Made by a program: the position numbers and the translations under genes
In this document: one piece after another, positions 1-7,802 of the stretch
How positions within the stretch are numbered: position 1 is the first letter of the stretch
How the letters are laid out: each line of letters opens with the position of its first letter
Assembly: GCA_020353555.1 (NCBI GenBank)
Contig: CP070697.1
Coordinates: forward strand, 6,100,022 to 6,147,789
Direction: 5' to 3'
Length of the DNA: 47,768 bases
Source of the DNA: Desulfobacterales bacterium
Lineage (GTDB): Bacteria; Desulfobacterota; Desulfobacteria; Desulfobacterales; G020353555
The notes under the pieces: generated by a model
Database searches by the model: none
The model's input: the letters and a program-made list of their open reading frames with translations, nothing else
Told to the model about the DNA's origin: nothing

Positions 1-101
1 CCGGAGCAGTTATCGGCGGTTTGGCCGGGGTTGCCACAGGCAAGAAGAATCAAAGGGAAAAAGCCGCCGTTGGGGCGGCCGCCGGAGCAGTTATCGGCGG
101 T
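1..101 (+). repeat. Exact 20-bp direct repeat inside the OmpA-like gene
   Basis: The 20 bases at 1-20 recur exactly at 82-101, 81 bp (27 codons) apart and in frame, encoding the repeated glycine-zipper block. Exact DNA identity across a low-constraint region suggests a recent in-frame duplication. Confidence 0.75.
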
Positions 102-551
102 ATTATCGGAAACCGCATCGGGGCTTACATGGATAAACAGGAAGCGGCTCTCAGGAACGCAATGGCTTCAACGATTTCGGCCAACAACGCCACCATTCAG
201 CGCAACAATGAGCAGATGCTGACGGCAACTTTCAAAAGTGATGTGTTTTTCGATTTTAATTCGGCGACACTCAAGCCCGGAGCGTATGCAGAACTGGACC
301 GCGTTGCCAATGTACTCAATCAATACCCGGAAACGACGATTCGCATTGAAGGTCACACGGATCAGGTCGGCAGCGAACAATACAACCAAAAATTGTCTGA
401 GCGTCGTGCCGAGGCTGTCCGCAATGCCCTGATTCAAAAGGGCATTGACCCCGCCCGTATAGCGGCAATCGGGATGGGGGAGTGTTGCCCGATTTCATCC
501 GATAATGCCACCAACCGTCGTGTCTCGCTGGTACTCTCCGCGCAGGCCTGA
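1..551 (+). CDS. OmpA-family outer-membrane protein with glycine zipper (5' end outside window)
   Basis: The reading frame is open from base 3, so the true start lies upstream and only the last 183 codons are seen. The N-terminal part is a Gly/Ala-rich zipper (two GAVIGG blocks, then IIGNRIG) of the kind that inserts in or lies against a membrane. A linker follows, then a C-terminal OmpA/MotB peptidoglycan-binding domain: FFDFNSATL, IEGHTDQVGS, N-K-L-SERRAEAVRNAL and NRRVSLVL, with the Asp and Arg that bind diaminopimelate. Inferred role: anchoring the outer membrane to peptidoglycan. The usual GYGE segment reads GMGECCP, an odd Cys pair. A 20-bp exact direct repeat encodes the two zipper blocks. 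Confidence 0.88.
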   Translation, partial: GAVIGGLAGVATGKKNQREKAAVGAAAGAVIGGIIGNRIGAYMDKQEAALRNAMASTISANNATIQRNNEQMLTATFKSDVFFDFNSATLKPGAYAELDRVANVLNQYPETTIRIEGHTDQVGSEQYNQKLSERRAEAVRNALIQKGIDPARIAAIGMGECCPISSDNATNRRVSLVLSAQA

Positions 552-988
552 GAATGAGCCTCCCGTAACCAGGCACAGCGCCCGGCGTAGCTCCATGCCG
601 GGAGCGTAAACGCTCGAAGCGCTGATTTTTCCGGCCGGGGCACGTTTTTCCGAACCATCCCTCACGGTTGCGTTTTTGCCTGCCAATCTGTTTTCGTCTT
701 GATGCCATCTGGGTACCTGGGGCGGCGTTGCGGATGTCCGGTCAATCCGCGGCTGGGCAAGGTTCCCAGATGGTCTTTTATTTGATGTCGAAGACCGGGT
801 CCTTGGGGCCGGGTCACAGCGAAGCGGCTCGCACGGTACCGATTGCCGGGTCCCGTAGTTCGTGATTTAAGCATAATTAGATGCAACGGTCTTATTTTCT
901 TGACAAATTGGTTTTTCACGGGTAGTTAGGCCGTTTAATGGCAATCGGCTTAAGCAAACCAACCTTTTCCCGGTGGAGTTTCGCAGCT
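552..988. other. Intergenic region, no gene seen; hairpins at 581-615
   Basis: Just after the OmpA-like gene lie two adjoining hairpins: CCCGGC/GCCGGG at 581-602 with a 10-nt loop, and GAGCG-TAAA-CGCTC at 602-615, followed by ATTTTT at 625-630. They could act as a weak terminator. The rest (630-890) has no convincing ORF. A TTGACA hexamer at 900-905 may be the -35 of the IHF-like gene, but the -10 at the right distance (TAGTTA, 923-928) is poor. Confidence 0.35.
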
Positions 989-1270
989 ATGACCCTCACA
1001 AAATCCCAATTCGTGGACGCCATGGTGGAGGCCAACGGATTCACCCGCAAAAAATCCAGCGAAACAATTGAGATCCTTTTGGAACTGATCAAATTTGCAC
1101 TGACTTCCGGCGAGGATGTCCTGATCAGCGGTTTCGGAAAATTCTGTGTCAAAGAGAAGCGCGGAAGGCGAGGTCGGAATCCGGCGACCGGAGAAGACCT
1201 GCGGTTGGAACCCAGACGGGTTGTGACGTTCAGGTGTTCCAGGCAGTTGCGGGACAAGATAAATGGATAA
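989..1270 (+). CDS. ihfA: Integration host factor alpha / HU-family DNA-binding protein
   Basis: A 93-aa protein of the usual IHF/HU length, beginning MTLTKSQFVDAM. It has the conserved dimerisation helices, the SGFGKF turn, and the DNA-bending arm with the RGRNPATGED signature and ARRVVTF-like end (here PRRVVTFRCSRQLR). The start at 989 is chosen because family members begin here and GGTGGAG lies about 10 nt upstream; the frame stays open to 938 but that extension is unlike the family. It would bend DNA, and IHF commonly assists sigma-54 promoters such as the one at 21572. The gene stands alone. Alpha subunit rather than HU is favoured by the N-terminus and arm sequence. Confidence 0.87.
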   Translation: MTLTKSQFVDAMVEANGFTRKKSSETIEILLELIKFALTSGEDVLISGFGKFCVKEKRGRRGRNPATGEDLRLEPRRVVTFRCSRQLRDKING

Positions 1271-1549
1271 GTCGCGATTGGTTGATTCAATTGCATCCAG
1301 TCGAGCGTGCCTATCCTGCGTACAACCGATTGGTGAGTGTGTCGGCGGAAAAGACCCCGAATAGCTGCAAGCCAGGGGATGATTCGTATTGGGCGGCAAG
1401 TCCAGGGTCGCAGAGGCCGGACGGCGCAATCATAATCCCGGGAGACCCACCGACAGATAGGGCGGACTGAATCGAACGAACTTCACCAGGCAACTTGGCG
1501 GTGGATAGAATCTAGAATACGGAACGGATGCGGAAAGGAGCATATTCAA

Positions 1550-1909
1550 ATGACCGTGAAACAGGATCTGAAGGCGTTGCAAAAGGAAATCAAGGCGTTG
1601 GAGAAGAAAGTCGCCAAGCGGGTCAAGGCGATTCAGGCCGTTGGTCGCAGACAGGCGCAAAAGGCGCCGCCGGCGCAAAACGCAAAGGCCCGGAGAACGG
1701 CAAAATCGGCTGTCGAGGCCGCACCGGTCAAAATGACGGCCGCGGACCGGGTACTCAAAGTTATCAAAGGATCCAAGGAAGGCATTGATACGACCGCCCT
1801 GATGAAAGCGACGGGGTTCAAAAACCAAAAGATCCGCAGCATATTGAGCAGGATCTTCAAGGAAGGCAAGGTCAAGCGCACCGGTCGGGGCATATATGTA
1901 GCCGCCTGA
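1550..1909 (+). CDS. Small coiled-coil plus winged-helix protein
   Basis: A 119-aa protein with a good ribosome site (AAAGGAG, about 10 nt before the ATG). Residues 1-35 are Lys/Glu/Ala heptads that should form a coiled coil. Residues 36-60 are a basic Ala/Pro/Lys linker. Residues 62-119 look like a winged helix (VLKVIKGSKEGIDTTALMKATGF, then KIRSILSRIFKEGKVKRTGRGIYVAA), similar to the small C-terminal domains found in H-NS-like or nucleoid-associated proteins. It is likely a basic DNA-binding protein. The target is unknown. It may form a functional set with the IHF-like gene just upstream, but a 279-bp gap argues against one operon. Confidence 0.75.
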   Translation: MTVKQDLKALQKEIKALEKKVAKRVKAIQAVGRRQAQKAPPAQNAKARRTAKSAVEAAPVKMTAADRVLKVIKGSKEGIDTTALMKATGFKNQKIRSILSRIFKEGKVKRTGRGIYVAA

Positions 1910-2257
1910 GCGGGTCGCAGGTGTTTGTGACGGAAGCAGGCGGTGACGCTGCGGCAAGTCTAGTTTGATCCCAAAATGGCGGGGCGCTGGCTCGCGTGAA
2001 CCCGAGCGGGCCGTTTCCGGCTGGTCCGCCCGTTTCCAAGGTCGATCCCCCTGGCAGCGGTAGGCCTTGCGGCAACCTGAATCCCGCTGGCGAGGCTTCT
2101 TGCCGAAGGGACGCCGGGCAGGTTCATGGCCGGATGGATGGGAAGGGGACTCATGGCCCATCTATCTTCCGGCGATATCCACCCCCGGATATTCTTATTT
2201 CCCAGTGCGTTCGCCCCGAGACCTCCCATAAATTATATTGACCTTCCTGTTGCGCAA
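1910..2257. other. GC-rich intergenic region, nothing recognised
   Basis: About 350 bp between the winged-helix gene and repeat copy A. Open frames here are arginine/proline-rich and antisense-like, without ribosome sites. No RNA family or promoter was recognised. Confidence 0.4.
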
Positions 2258-2380
2258 CCGTTTAGTCCTTCGAAAAACCATGGATAGGCGGTCCACCGGG
2301 ATATTTTTCATACAGCTAAACATTCATGGCCCCCTGGGCCACCACAATGCATGAAAATTTTATTTACGTACTAAATTGAT
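2258..2380 (+). repeat. Palindromic interspersed repeat, copy A (forward)
   Basis: Related to 15479-15796 (forward) and 11981-12143 (reverse). Order of parts: a GTTTAG...GAAAAA arm, the core GGATAGG...ACCGGGATATT, an inverted TTTTTC...CTAAAC arm, a compact palindrome bounded by TTCATG and CATGAA that holds GGCCC-N3-GGGCC, and an AT-rich end TTTACGTACTAAATTGAT. It lies 115 bp upstream of the Nif3-like start. No protein is encoded. Confidence 0.85.
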
Positions 2381-2494
2381 ACCCTGTTGCGATCTTACTA
2401 TATTTCCGCAGGTAATTTGAACTCCCAGCTACGCCTGGCAATTGGGGGAAGGGTCTTGTTTGCCAATCAGACGCCACCGAAAAGGAGGGTTACC

Positions 2495-3589
2495 ATGCAC
2501 ACAAAAGTAGAATCAGCGATTATTTCATTATCTTTACTATTTTTAGGGGTATTTGCCACGACCGGGTCAGGTTTGGCCCAGGAAAGAGTTTATGTGGTTC
2601 GTGATGTTCTGGAAGCCATGGAGACCATTACCAAAGGACGGGTGATGGGGCCGGATGAAAACCCTTTCATTACGCCCAACCGCTTCGTGGTCACGAAGAG
2701 CTCGGAAATTCCGGGTAAAGCCGTGACCGAATTGCCTGGTCTGGTCTATGGGAAGTTGGACGCCAAGGTCGAAAAGATCGGAGTTGTCATGACCATCAAT
2801 GAGGGTGTCATCGAGCTTGCGGGAGGTCTGGGGGTCAATGTATTGGTTGCGCATCACCCGTTTGCCGATGCGACGAACTTCGGCGGGGTGCGGCTCAGGG
2901 ATTACTGCGATCTCTACGGCCTCAATCTGTTCGAAGCCCATGAGGCATTTCATGGCCGACATCCGGGTATTGCATTTCTCCACGGGTATAAAGTTCAAAA
3001 CGTCTCCATAAATTATGGCGGCGATCCGGGAAATGTCATGTTTCTGGGAAAAGCTTTTCCGGATACCAAGACCCTGGGGGATATCCTGCAGCGGTTGGAA
3101 AACATAATGGAAGGCCAGAAGCGCGATCAGTTTTTGGCACTCGAAAGAGAGTTCTGGGGAAAAGCCGATCTGCAGGAAGCCGTCGCCCTCAACAAACCGC
3201 TCATTCTGCTGGGCAGCCCGGACAGGAAAGTGGAAAATATTATCCATATATTTCCCCATACGGGCTTTAAACCTGAGCATCTGGAGAAGGTCTACCGGGA
3301 CAATCCCAATCTGGACACGGTTATCTGTTCAATCAGCAGGGTCCGGCCGGATCACGCGTTAGTGCAAAAAGCGGCTGAGCTGGGGCTGAACTTTTTGTTG
3401 GGCAATTCACACCCGCAAGAAATCTATGAAAACGGGATGCCGTTGGGGAAAGCCCTGACCCAACTGCTTCCCGGAGTGCCGGTCTTGCTTTTGGATCAAA
3501 GAGTGACAGCCATACCGGTGGCGGAAGCTGGGAATGCGGCGTTGCAGGCCTACGGTGATCAGATGGCGGCGATTTTGACGGCCAAATAA
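2495..3589 (+). CDS. Exported Nif3-like (DUF34) metal-binding protein
   Basis: A 364-aa protein starting at the ATG behind AAAGGAGG; the frame is open to 2387 but lacks a ribosome site there. Residues 1-27 form a signal peptide (basic start, hydrophobic run, cleavage near SGLAQE), so it should be exported. The mature part resembles the NIF3/DUF34 family: VGVVMTINEGVIELA and the metal-site VLVAHHPF near residue 120, and a C-terminal GNSHPQEIYENGMPLG that replaces the usual GHYxTE segment. NIF3 proteins bind two metals and are normally cytoplasmic, with no settled function. The C-terminal ligand spacing differs from the classic family, so substrate and activity are unknown. A hairpin terminator follows. 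Confidence 0.68.
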   Translation: MHTKVESAIISLSLLFLGVFATTGSGLAQERVYVVRDVLEAMETITKGRVMGPDENPFITPNRFVVTKSSEIPGKAVTELPGLVYGKLDAKVEKIGVVMTINEGVIELAGGLGVNVLVAHHPFADATNFGGVRLRDYCDLYGLNLFEAHEAFHGRHPGIAFLHGYKVQNVSINYGGDPGNVMFLGKAFPDTKTLGDILQRLENIMEGQKRDQFLALEREFWGKADLQEAVALNKPLILLGSPDRKVENIIHIFPHTGFKPEHLEKVYRDNPNLDTVICSISRVRPDHALVQKAAELGLNFLLGNSHPQEIYENGMPLGKALTQLLPGVPVLLLDQRVTAIPVAEAGNAALQAYGDQMAAILTAK

Positions 3590-3606
3590 GCTGCCGTGGC
3601 AGGGGA

Positions 3607-3638
3607 AAAGGCAGGAACGTCGGTTGGAGCCTGCCTTT
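3607..3638 (+). terminator. Hairpin after the Nif3-like gene
   Basis: AAAGGCAGG and CCTGCCTTT form a perfect 9-bp stem with a 14-nt loop 18 nt after the stop codon. There is no long T-run after it beyond the TTT inside the stem, so termination is likely but not certain. Confidence 0.5.
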
Positions 3639-3888
3639 GCATATCTCTGTCAGGCGCGATTCCATGGAAACACCCCCGCCGAACCTGATTCCAGGCAAGG
3701 CCCTCTCGCAACCCCCTGTTCTCACTTGAATCACATGCGCCTCCGGCGGTGGAGGGTTGGGGGTGCTAAGTTCCTTCTCCACGTCATGGAAACCAAAAAC
3801 CGCGATCAGGAACTCGCAGGCGCCGATAGCTTATATGTATCCGAAGGCGCCCCCATCGGGCACGTTATTTTTTTCGTGTCTTTTAGTC

Positions 3889-4155
3889 TTAGATGGGGGG
3901 CGTCCGCCTTCGCGACGCTGACGATGGGACGCGGTGGGGCTGCTTTAGAAACTTGGCGAGCTTTAAATCCTCCAGGAAAACGCTGGACCACTTACTCACC
4001 CGGACCCATCCGTCGCGCCGTTCCGCTTGCAGACGCCGCTCTTTTGAACTTCTGCGGTCCGCGTTCTTGTAGCGGAAACGACCGCGAAGCTTGAATATCC
4101 TGCGCCTGTCTTTGCCAGAACGCCTCTCCGCAGATGCACGCTCGATTCCTGCCAT
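3889..4155 (-). CDS. Small ERR/DRR-repeat protein
   Basis: An 88-aa product beginning MAGIERASAERRSGKDRRR. The ATG is preceded by AAGGAGAG at good spacing. The protein is very basic and carries repeated R-R-S-x-[KE]-[DE]-R-R units (ERRSGKDRRR, DRRSSKERR, AERRDG), then GWVRVSKWSSVFLEDLKLAKFL. I recognise this as a type of short protein found in deltaproteobacteria, of unknown role. The R-R-x-x-R-R style resembles the arginine stretch ahead of PilZ domains, but no PilZ barrel follows. The last 15 residues look unstructured. It is probably monocistronic, 266 bp from the SpmAB-like gene on the same strand. Confidence 0.62.
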   Translation of the reverse strand: MAGIERASAERRSGKDRRRIFKLRGRFRYKNADRRSSKERRLQAERRDGWVRVSKWSSVFLEDLKLAKFLKQPHRVPSSASRRRTPPI

Positions 4156-4421
4156 TGTTCGCTCTCCTTAGATAGCATTTGGGAAGAGATTTTATATTTC
4201 AGACCCGCGAAGAACATTCGCCTGCCTATCTTTAAAACCCGCACAGCACAGGGTGTGGGAAACGGGGGTATGGGAGCGGCGTGTTTGGGCATTTAATCCA
4301 AAAATAAGCCTGATTTCCGTTAAGTAAAGCCTGCGACCGGGTCTGGGAACAGCCAATGATTCCCTTTCAGGGGCACGACGGCACCGGAGTTCGACTAGAC
4401 CGCCTTCCGGCAATCTTTCTT

Positions 4422-5720
4422 TCACGCATACAGATACGTGCAGGCGATAATCGCAAAAATGAGACCGGTCAAATCCGCGGTCAGGGCGGCCGCTAATGTA
4501 TGCCGGATGCGCCGGACCTGAACCGCCCCGAAATACACCGCCAAGACATAAAAGGTTGTTTCCGTAGATCCCTGCAGGGTGGAGACCAGATAGCCGGTAT
4601 AACTGTCCGGTCCGATGGCCGGATCGTTGATAATCGACGCCAAAATGCCGTACGCGCCGGAGCCGGAAAGCGGCCGCATCAGCGCCATGGGCAGCGCTTC
4701 TGCGGGAAGCCCCACGATAGTGGTCCACCCCCCCAGCCAGGACACAATCGTTTCCAGGGCACCGCTGGCGCGAAACATACCGACCGCAACGAGAATGGCC
4801 ACCAGATAGGGAATGATGCGGATGGCCACCTGAAAACCCTCTTTGGCGCCTTCCACGAAAACTTCGTAAATCCGCACGCGTCGCAAAACGCCAAAGCCCA
4901 GAAAACCCATCATCAATGCCGGCAGAATCCAGGGAGAGATTGTCTTGCCGTAAAGAATGGTGAGTGGAACGATGGCCGCCATCGCTCCCAGCGCCATGAG
5001 GCTGATCCACAGGGGATAGCCGTCCCTGGCCGCTGCGGGCAGTTGTTCCTCTGCGCCTTCATTGTCAGGGCGCTCGACCGGGAGGGTGTGCGAAACCGCT
5101 GCCTGCTTCGGCCTGGCGGAGAAGCGGCGGTATATTTGGGCGGCCGCAATGGCCGCGGCGGTGGAACCCATGGTGGCAAACAAAGTGGTCGGGAGGATAC
5201 CGGCCGGATCGGTGGACCCGGCGGCCGCGCGCAGGGCGATGACCCCGGTGGGCAGCAGGGTCACACTGGAGGTGTTAATCGCCAGAAAAAGCGCCATGGC
5301 ATCCGTGGCTGTCCCGCGGCGGGGGTTGAGCTTGTCCAACTCCTGCATGGCCCGGATGCCGAACGGCGTGGCGGCATTGCCCAAACCCAGAGCGTTGGCC
5401 GACATATTCAGAATCATGGCCCCCATGGCCGGATGATCCGCCGGGACGTCCGGAAACAAGCGCACCATCAACGGCCGGATCAAACGGGCCAGCACGGTCA
5501 ACATCCCCCCGGCTTCGGCGACCTTCACCAGTCCCAGAAACAGCGTCATCACACCCACCAGCCCCAGGGCCAGTTCCACGGACCCGGCCGCGGATTCCAC
5601 CATGGCCTTGGAAAGTGCTTCCATGGGGGCAAGTTCACCGTTTACCGGAATCCAGGTGATTTGCTGCCACCCGGCAAATGTGAAAGCCAGCACGACGATG
5701 GCAAAAAAGATGGTATTCAT
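4422..5720 (-). CDS. Fused SpmA-SpmB-like nucleoside-recognition membrane protein
   Basis: A 432-aa integral membrane protein. The N-terminal half (about 1-200) matches SpmA (MILNMSANALGLGNAATPFGIRAMQELDKLN). The C-terminal half (about 240-432) matches SpmB (RIIPYLVAILVAVGMFRASGALE, then MRPLSGSGAYGI and STETTFYVLAVYFGAV). Both carry the 'Gate' / nucleoside-recognition domain. In spore formers SpmA and SpmB are separate proteins that affect spore-core dehydration; fused forms occur in many Gram-negative non-sporulators, where the role is not known. A hydrophilic linker near 205-235 separates the halves. It is separated by 93 bp from the upstream response-regulator gene on the same strand and may be co-transcribed. 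Confidence 0.87.
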   Translation of the reverse strand: MNTIFFAIVVLAFTFAGWQQITWIPVNGELAPMEALSKAMVESAAGSVELALGLVGVMTLFLGLVKVAEAGGMLTVLARLIRPLMVRLFPDVPADHPAMGAMILNMSANALGLGNAATPFGIRAMQELDKLNPRRGTATDAMALFLAINTSSVTLLPTGVIALRAAAGSTDPAGILPTTLFATMGSTAAAIAAAQIYRRFSARPKQAAVSHTLPVERPDNEGAEEQLPAAARDGYPLWISLMALGAMAAIVPLTILYGKTISPWILPALMMGFLGFGVLRRVRIYEVFVEGAKEGFQVAIRIIPYLVAILVAVGMFRASGALETIVSWLGGWTTIVGLPAEALPMALMRPLSGSGAYGILASIINDPAIGPDSYTGYLVSTLQGSTETTFYVLAVYFGAVQVRRIRHTLAAALTADLTGLIFAIIACTYLYA

Positions 5721-5813
5721 GGCATTCGGTTGCGCTAATCAGCGGGTGGACAAAGTCAGGAGTGCGCGGAGCGCGGCCTTGATCGGCAAAAGAAGTGATG
5801 ACCGTGTAGATGA

Positions 5814-7217
5814 TCAATTTGCGGCTGGGTTTAGATCCCGGTCGCCGACACAAACACGGTTTTTGCCTGCTTTTTTGGCCCGGTAAAGGGCGCTGTCCGC
5901 CTGTTCAATCAGGGCTTCCATATTTCCGGCATCGAATGGGTAAAGGGCGACCCCTAAACTGACGCTGATTCTCGGTAACGATCTGGTTTTTTCGTAAGTA
6001 AAGGAATTGGCCTCGATTATCTGCCGGATCCTCTCGGCCGTCCTGGTGGCCCCTGTTCGGGTGGTATTCGGCAACACCAGCGCAAACTCTTCCCCCCCGT
6101 AACGGGCGGCCAGATCAATCTCTCGAATGTTGGCTTTGATCAACCGGCCCAATTCCCGCAAAATTGCATTGCCGGCCAGATGTCCCAGACGATCGTTAAA
6201 TTGCTTGAAATCATCGATATCCATCATGATCAGAGCCACGGCATAGTCCTGACGATCGGCTCTTTTTACCTCTAAATGGAGGAAATGCTCAAAATAGGCA
6301 TAATTGTGAAGGCCGGTCAGTTTGTCCGTGATGGCGGAATGCACCGCCATGGCATGACTGGCCAGGAGGCGGTTAAGATAGGCTTTTTTCTTGACCAGGG
6401 CTTTGATCCGGGCCCTGAGTTCATGCTTGTTGATCGGCTTGATCAGAAAATCGTCGGCCCCGGATTCAATCCCCTTGACCCGGCTTTCCAGATCGCTCAA
6501 ATTGGTGATCGCAACGATCTGAATATTATGGGTCTCCTCCATTCCTTTGAGCACACGACAAACCTCGAAGCCATCGATACCGGGCAGGAGGATATCCAGC
6601 AGGATAAGATCGATGTTTTCCTGCTGGGCCCGCGATATCGCCTCTTCCCCGTCGTGGGCCACGTTTATCTGGTAGGCTTCGCCGTGAAGATAGCTCTGGA
6701 TCAAGCGGGCATCCTTGGAGTTGTCCTCCACCAGGAGGATCGAAGGTAAATCCGTTTCGCCCGGGATGGATCTGAACTCACCCCGGGGGGCTGTCATCAG
6801 ACTGCGGGAGTCGATCTGGGTTTTGAGTTGATCCTGATACTGTTTAAGGCGCAGCAGCGATTTCACCCGGGCCTGAAGTTCGGCCGCGTTAACCGGTTTA
6901 TTGAGGAATTCATCCGCGCCGACCTCCAGCCCTCTGATCTTGTCATCGGTTCCATCCAGCGCCGTGACCAGGATCACGGGAATGTCCTGGCTCCGGGGAT
7001 CACTTTTCAGCCTTTTAGTGGTCTCATATCCGTCGATGCCGGGCATCATGATGTCCAGCAAAATCAAATCCGGAGCTTCGTCCGCTATTTTCGCCAGGGC
7101 TTCCTCCCCGCTGTAGGCCCGGATCGCCTCGTAATGTTCGGGGGGCAGTTTGGCCGCCAATAATTTTACGTTTAGGGGGTCATCGTCCACAATCAAGATG
7201 CGGTTTTTCGTGCTCAT
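5814..7217 (-). CDS. PleD-type response regulator, REC-REC-GGDEF diguanylate cyclase
   Basis: A 467-aa protein with receiver 1 at about 5-125 (DDD cluster, phosphoacceptor Asp55 in LILLDIMMPG, KP at the end), receiver 2 at about 160-280 (LILLDILLPG, FLIKP), and a GGDEF domain at about 300-460. The active site is RYGGEEF, which is catalytically competent. REID five residues ahead of it is an RxxD inhibitory site, so product feedback is expected. It makes c-di-GMP from two GTP when phosphorylated. The gene lies 25 bp downstream of a single-receiver gene and 3' of a histidine kinase, all on the minus strand, suggesting a three-gene signalling operon. Both receivers keep their Asp. Confidence 0.93.
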   Translation of the reverse strand: MSTKNRILIVDDDPLNVKLLAAKLPPEHYEAIRAYSGEEALAKIADEAPDLILLDIMMPGIDGYETTKRLKSDPRSQDIPVILVTALDGTDDKIRGLEVGADEFLNKPVNAAELQARVKSLLRLKQYQDQLKTQIDSRSLMTAPRGEFRSIPGETDLPSILLVEDNSKDARLIQSYLHGEAYQINVAHDGEEAISRAQQENIDLILLDILLPGIDGFEVCRVLKGMEETHNIQIVAITNLSDLESRVKGIESGADDFLIKPINKHELRARIKALVKKKAYLNRLLASHAMAVHSAITDKLTGLHNYAYFEHFLHLEVKRADRQDYAVALIMMDIDDFKQFNDRLGHLAGNAILRELGRLIKANIREIDLAARYGGEEFALVLPNTTRTGATRTAERIRQIIEANSFTYEKTRSLPRISVSLGVALYPFDAGNMEALIEQADSALYRAKKAGKNRVCVGDRDLNPAAN

Positions 7218-7242
7218 AACCTTATCCTTAATCTTTTACGCA

Positions 7243-7629
7243 CTAGGATGCAAGATCGTTACCTCTGAGAAATTGCGCGATCATTTCCAGGAACTGGCGC
7301 GTGTCGATCGGCTTGGTGATATATCCCGCGCAACCGGCCGCCAAGGCCTTTTCTTCATCGCCCTGCATGGCATAGGAGGTTAAGGCCACGATCGGTATGC
7401 GCGCCAGATCCGGATCTTTTTTTATTTCGCGCGTGGCCGTCAAACCGTCCATGCCAGGAAGCTGAATGTCCATTAATATGAGATCCGGCCGGTGCGCGCG
7501 CACCAGCTGGATGCCGGCTTCGGCGTCCGTGGCCTCCAACACCCCGTATTTGTCGAGCGTCAGAAGGCCTCTTACCAGCTTCAGATTCAATTCATTGTCT
7601 TCGATCACTAAAACCGTACTGCATGTCAT
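7243..7629 (-). CDS. Single-domain response regulator (DivK/CheY type)
   Basis: A 128-aa protein made only of a receiver domain: acidic pair near 10-12, phosphoacceptor Asp54 in LILMDIQLPG, Thr/Ser switch at ALTSY, and TKPID near the C-terminus. The MDIQLPGMDG form is typical of DivK-like receivers. It most likely takes phosphate from the histidine kinase encoded upstream (173-bp gap) and feeds the PleD-like protein encoded 25 bp downstream, echoing the DivK/PleD pairing of other proteobacteria. No output domain is present. Confidence 0.9.
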   Translation of the reverse strand: MTCSTVLVIEDNELNLKLVRGLLTLDKYGVLEATDAEAGIQLVRAHRPDLILMDIQLPGMDGLTATREIKKDPDLARIPIVALTSYAMQGDEEKALAAGCAGYITKPIDTRQFLEMIAQFLRGNDLAS

Positions 7630-7802
7630 AAGCCATCCTCGTGTTCGGTCGTTGTTTTAGGCCTGGTCCGTGGTCGAAGCAACCGTTTATTTCCGGGACG
7701 CAAACGATCCGCATTGCGGGTTTCCAAATAGCTTGTGCGGATCCGGGTTGACGGGGGGAACAAAAAAACGCGCAACGCCAAACGCCGCACAAAGCATTCG
7801 GA

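Noticed and set aside
1430-2161. 243-codon minus-strand frame
   Set aside because: Runs antisense over the winged-helix gene, is Arg/Pro-rich, and has no ribosome site or recognised domain.
3624-4094. 156-codon plus-strand frame
   Set aside because: No ribosome site or family match, and overlaps the better-supported small gene on the minus strand.
4500-5738. 412-codon plus-strand frame
   Set aside because: Antisense to the SpmAB-like gene; His/Gly/Arg-rich composition typical of a shadow frame.
7690-7735. c-di-GMP (GEMM) riboswitch-like GGGACGCAAAC
   Set aside because: Only one short stretch resembles the motif; flanking helices and tetraloop are missing.
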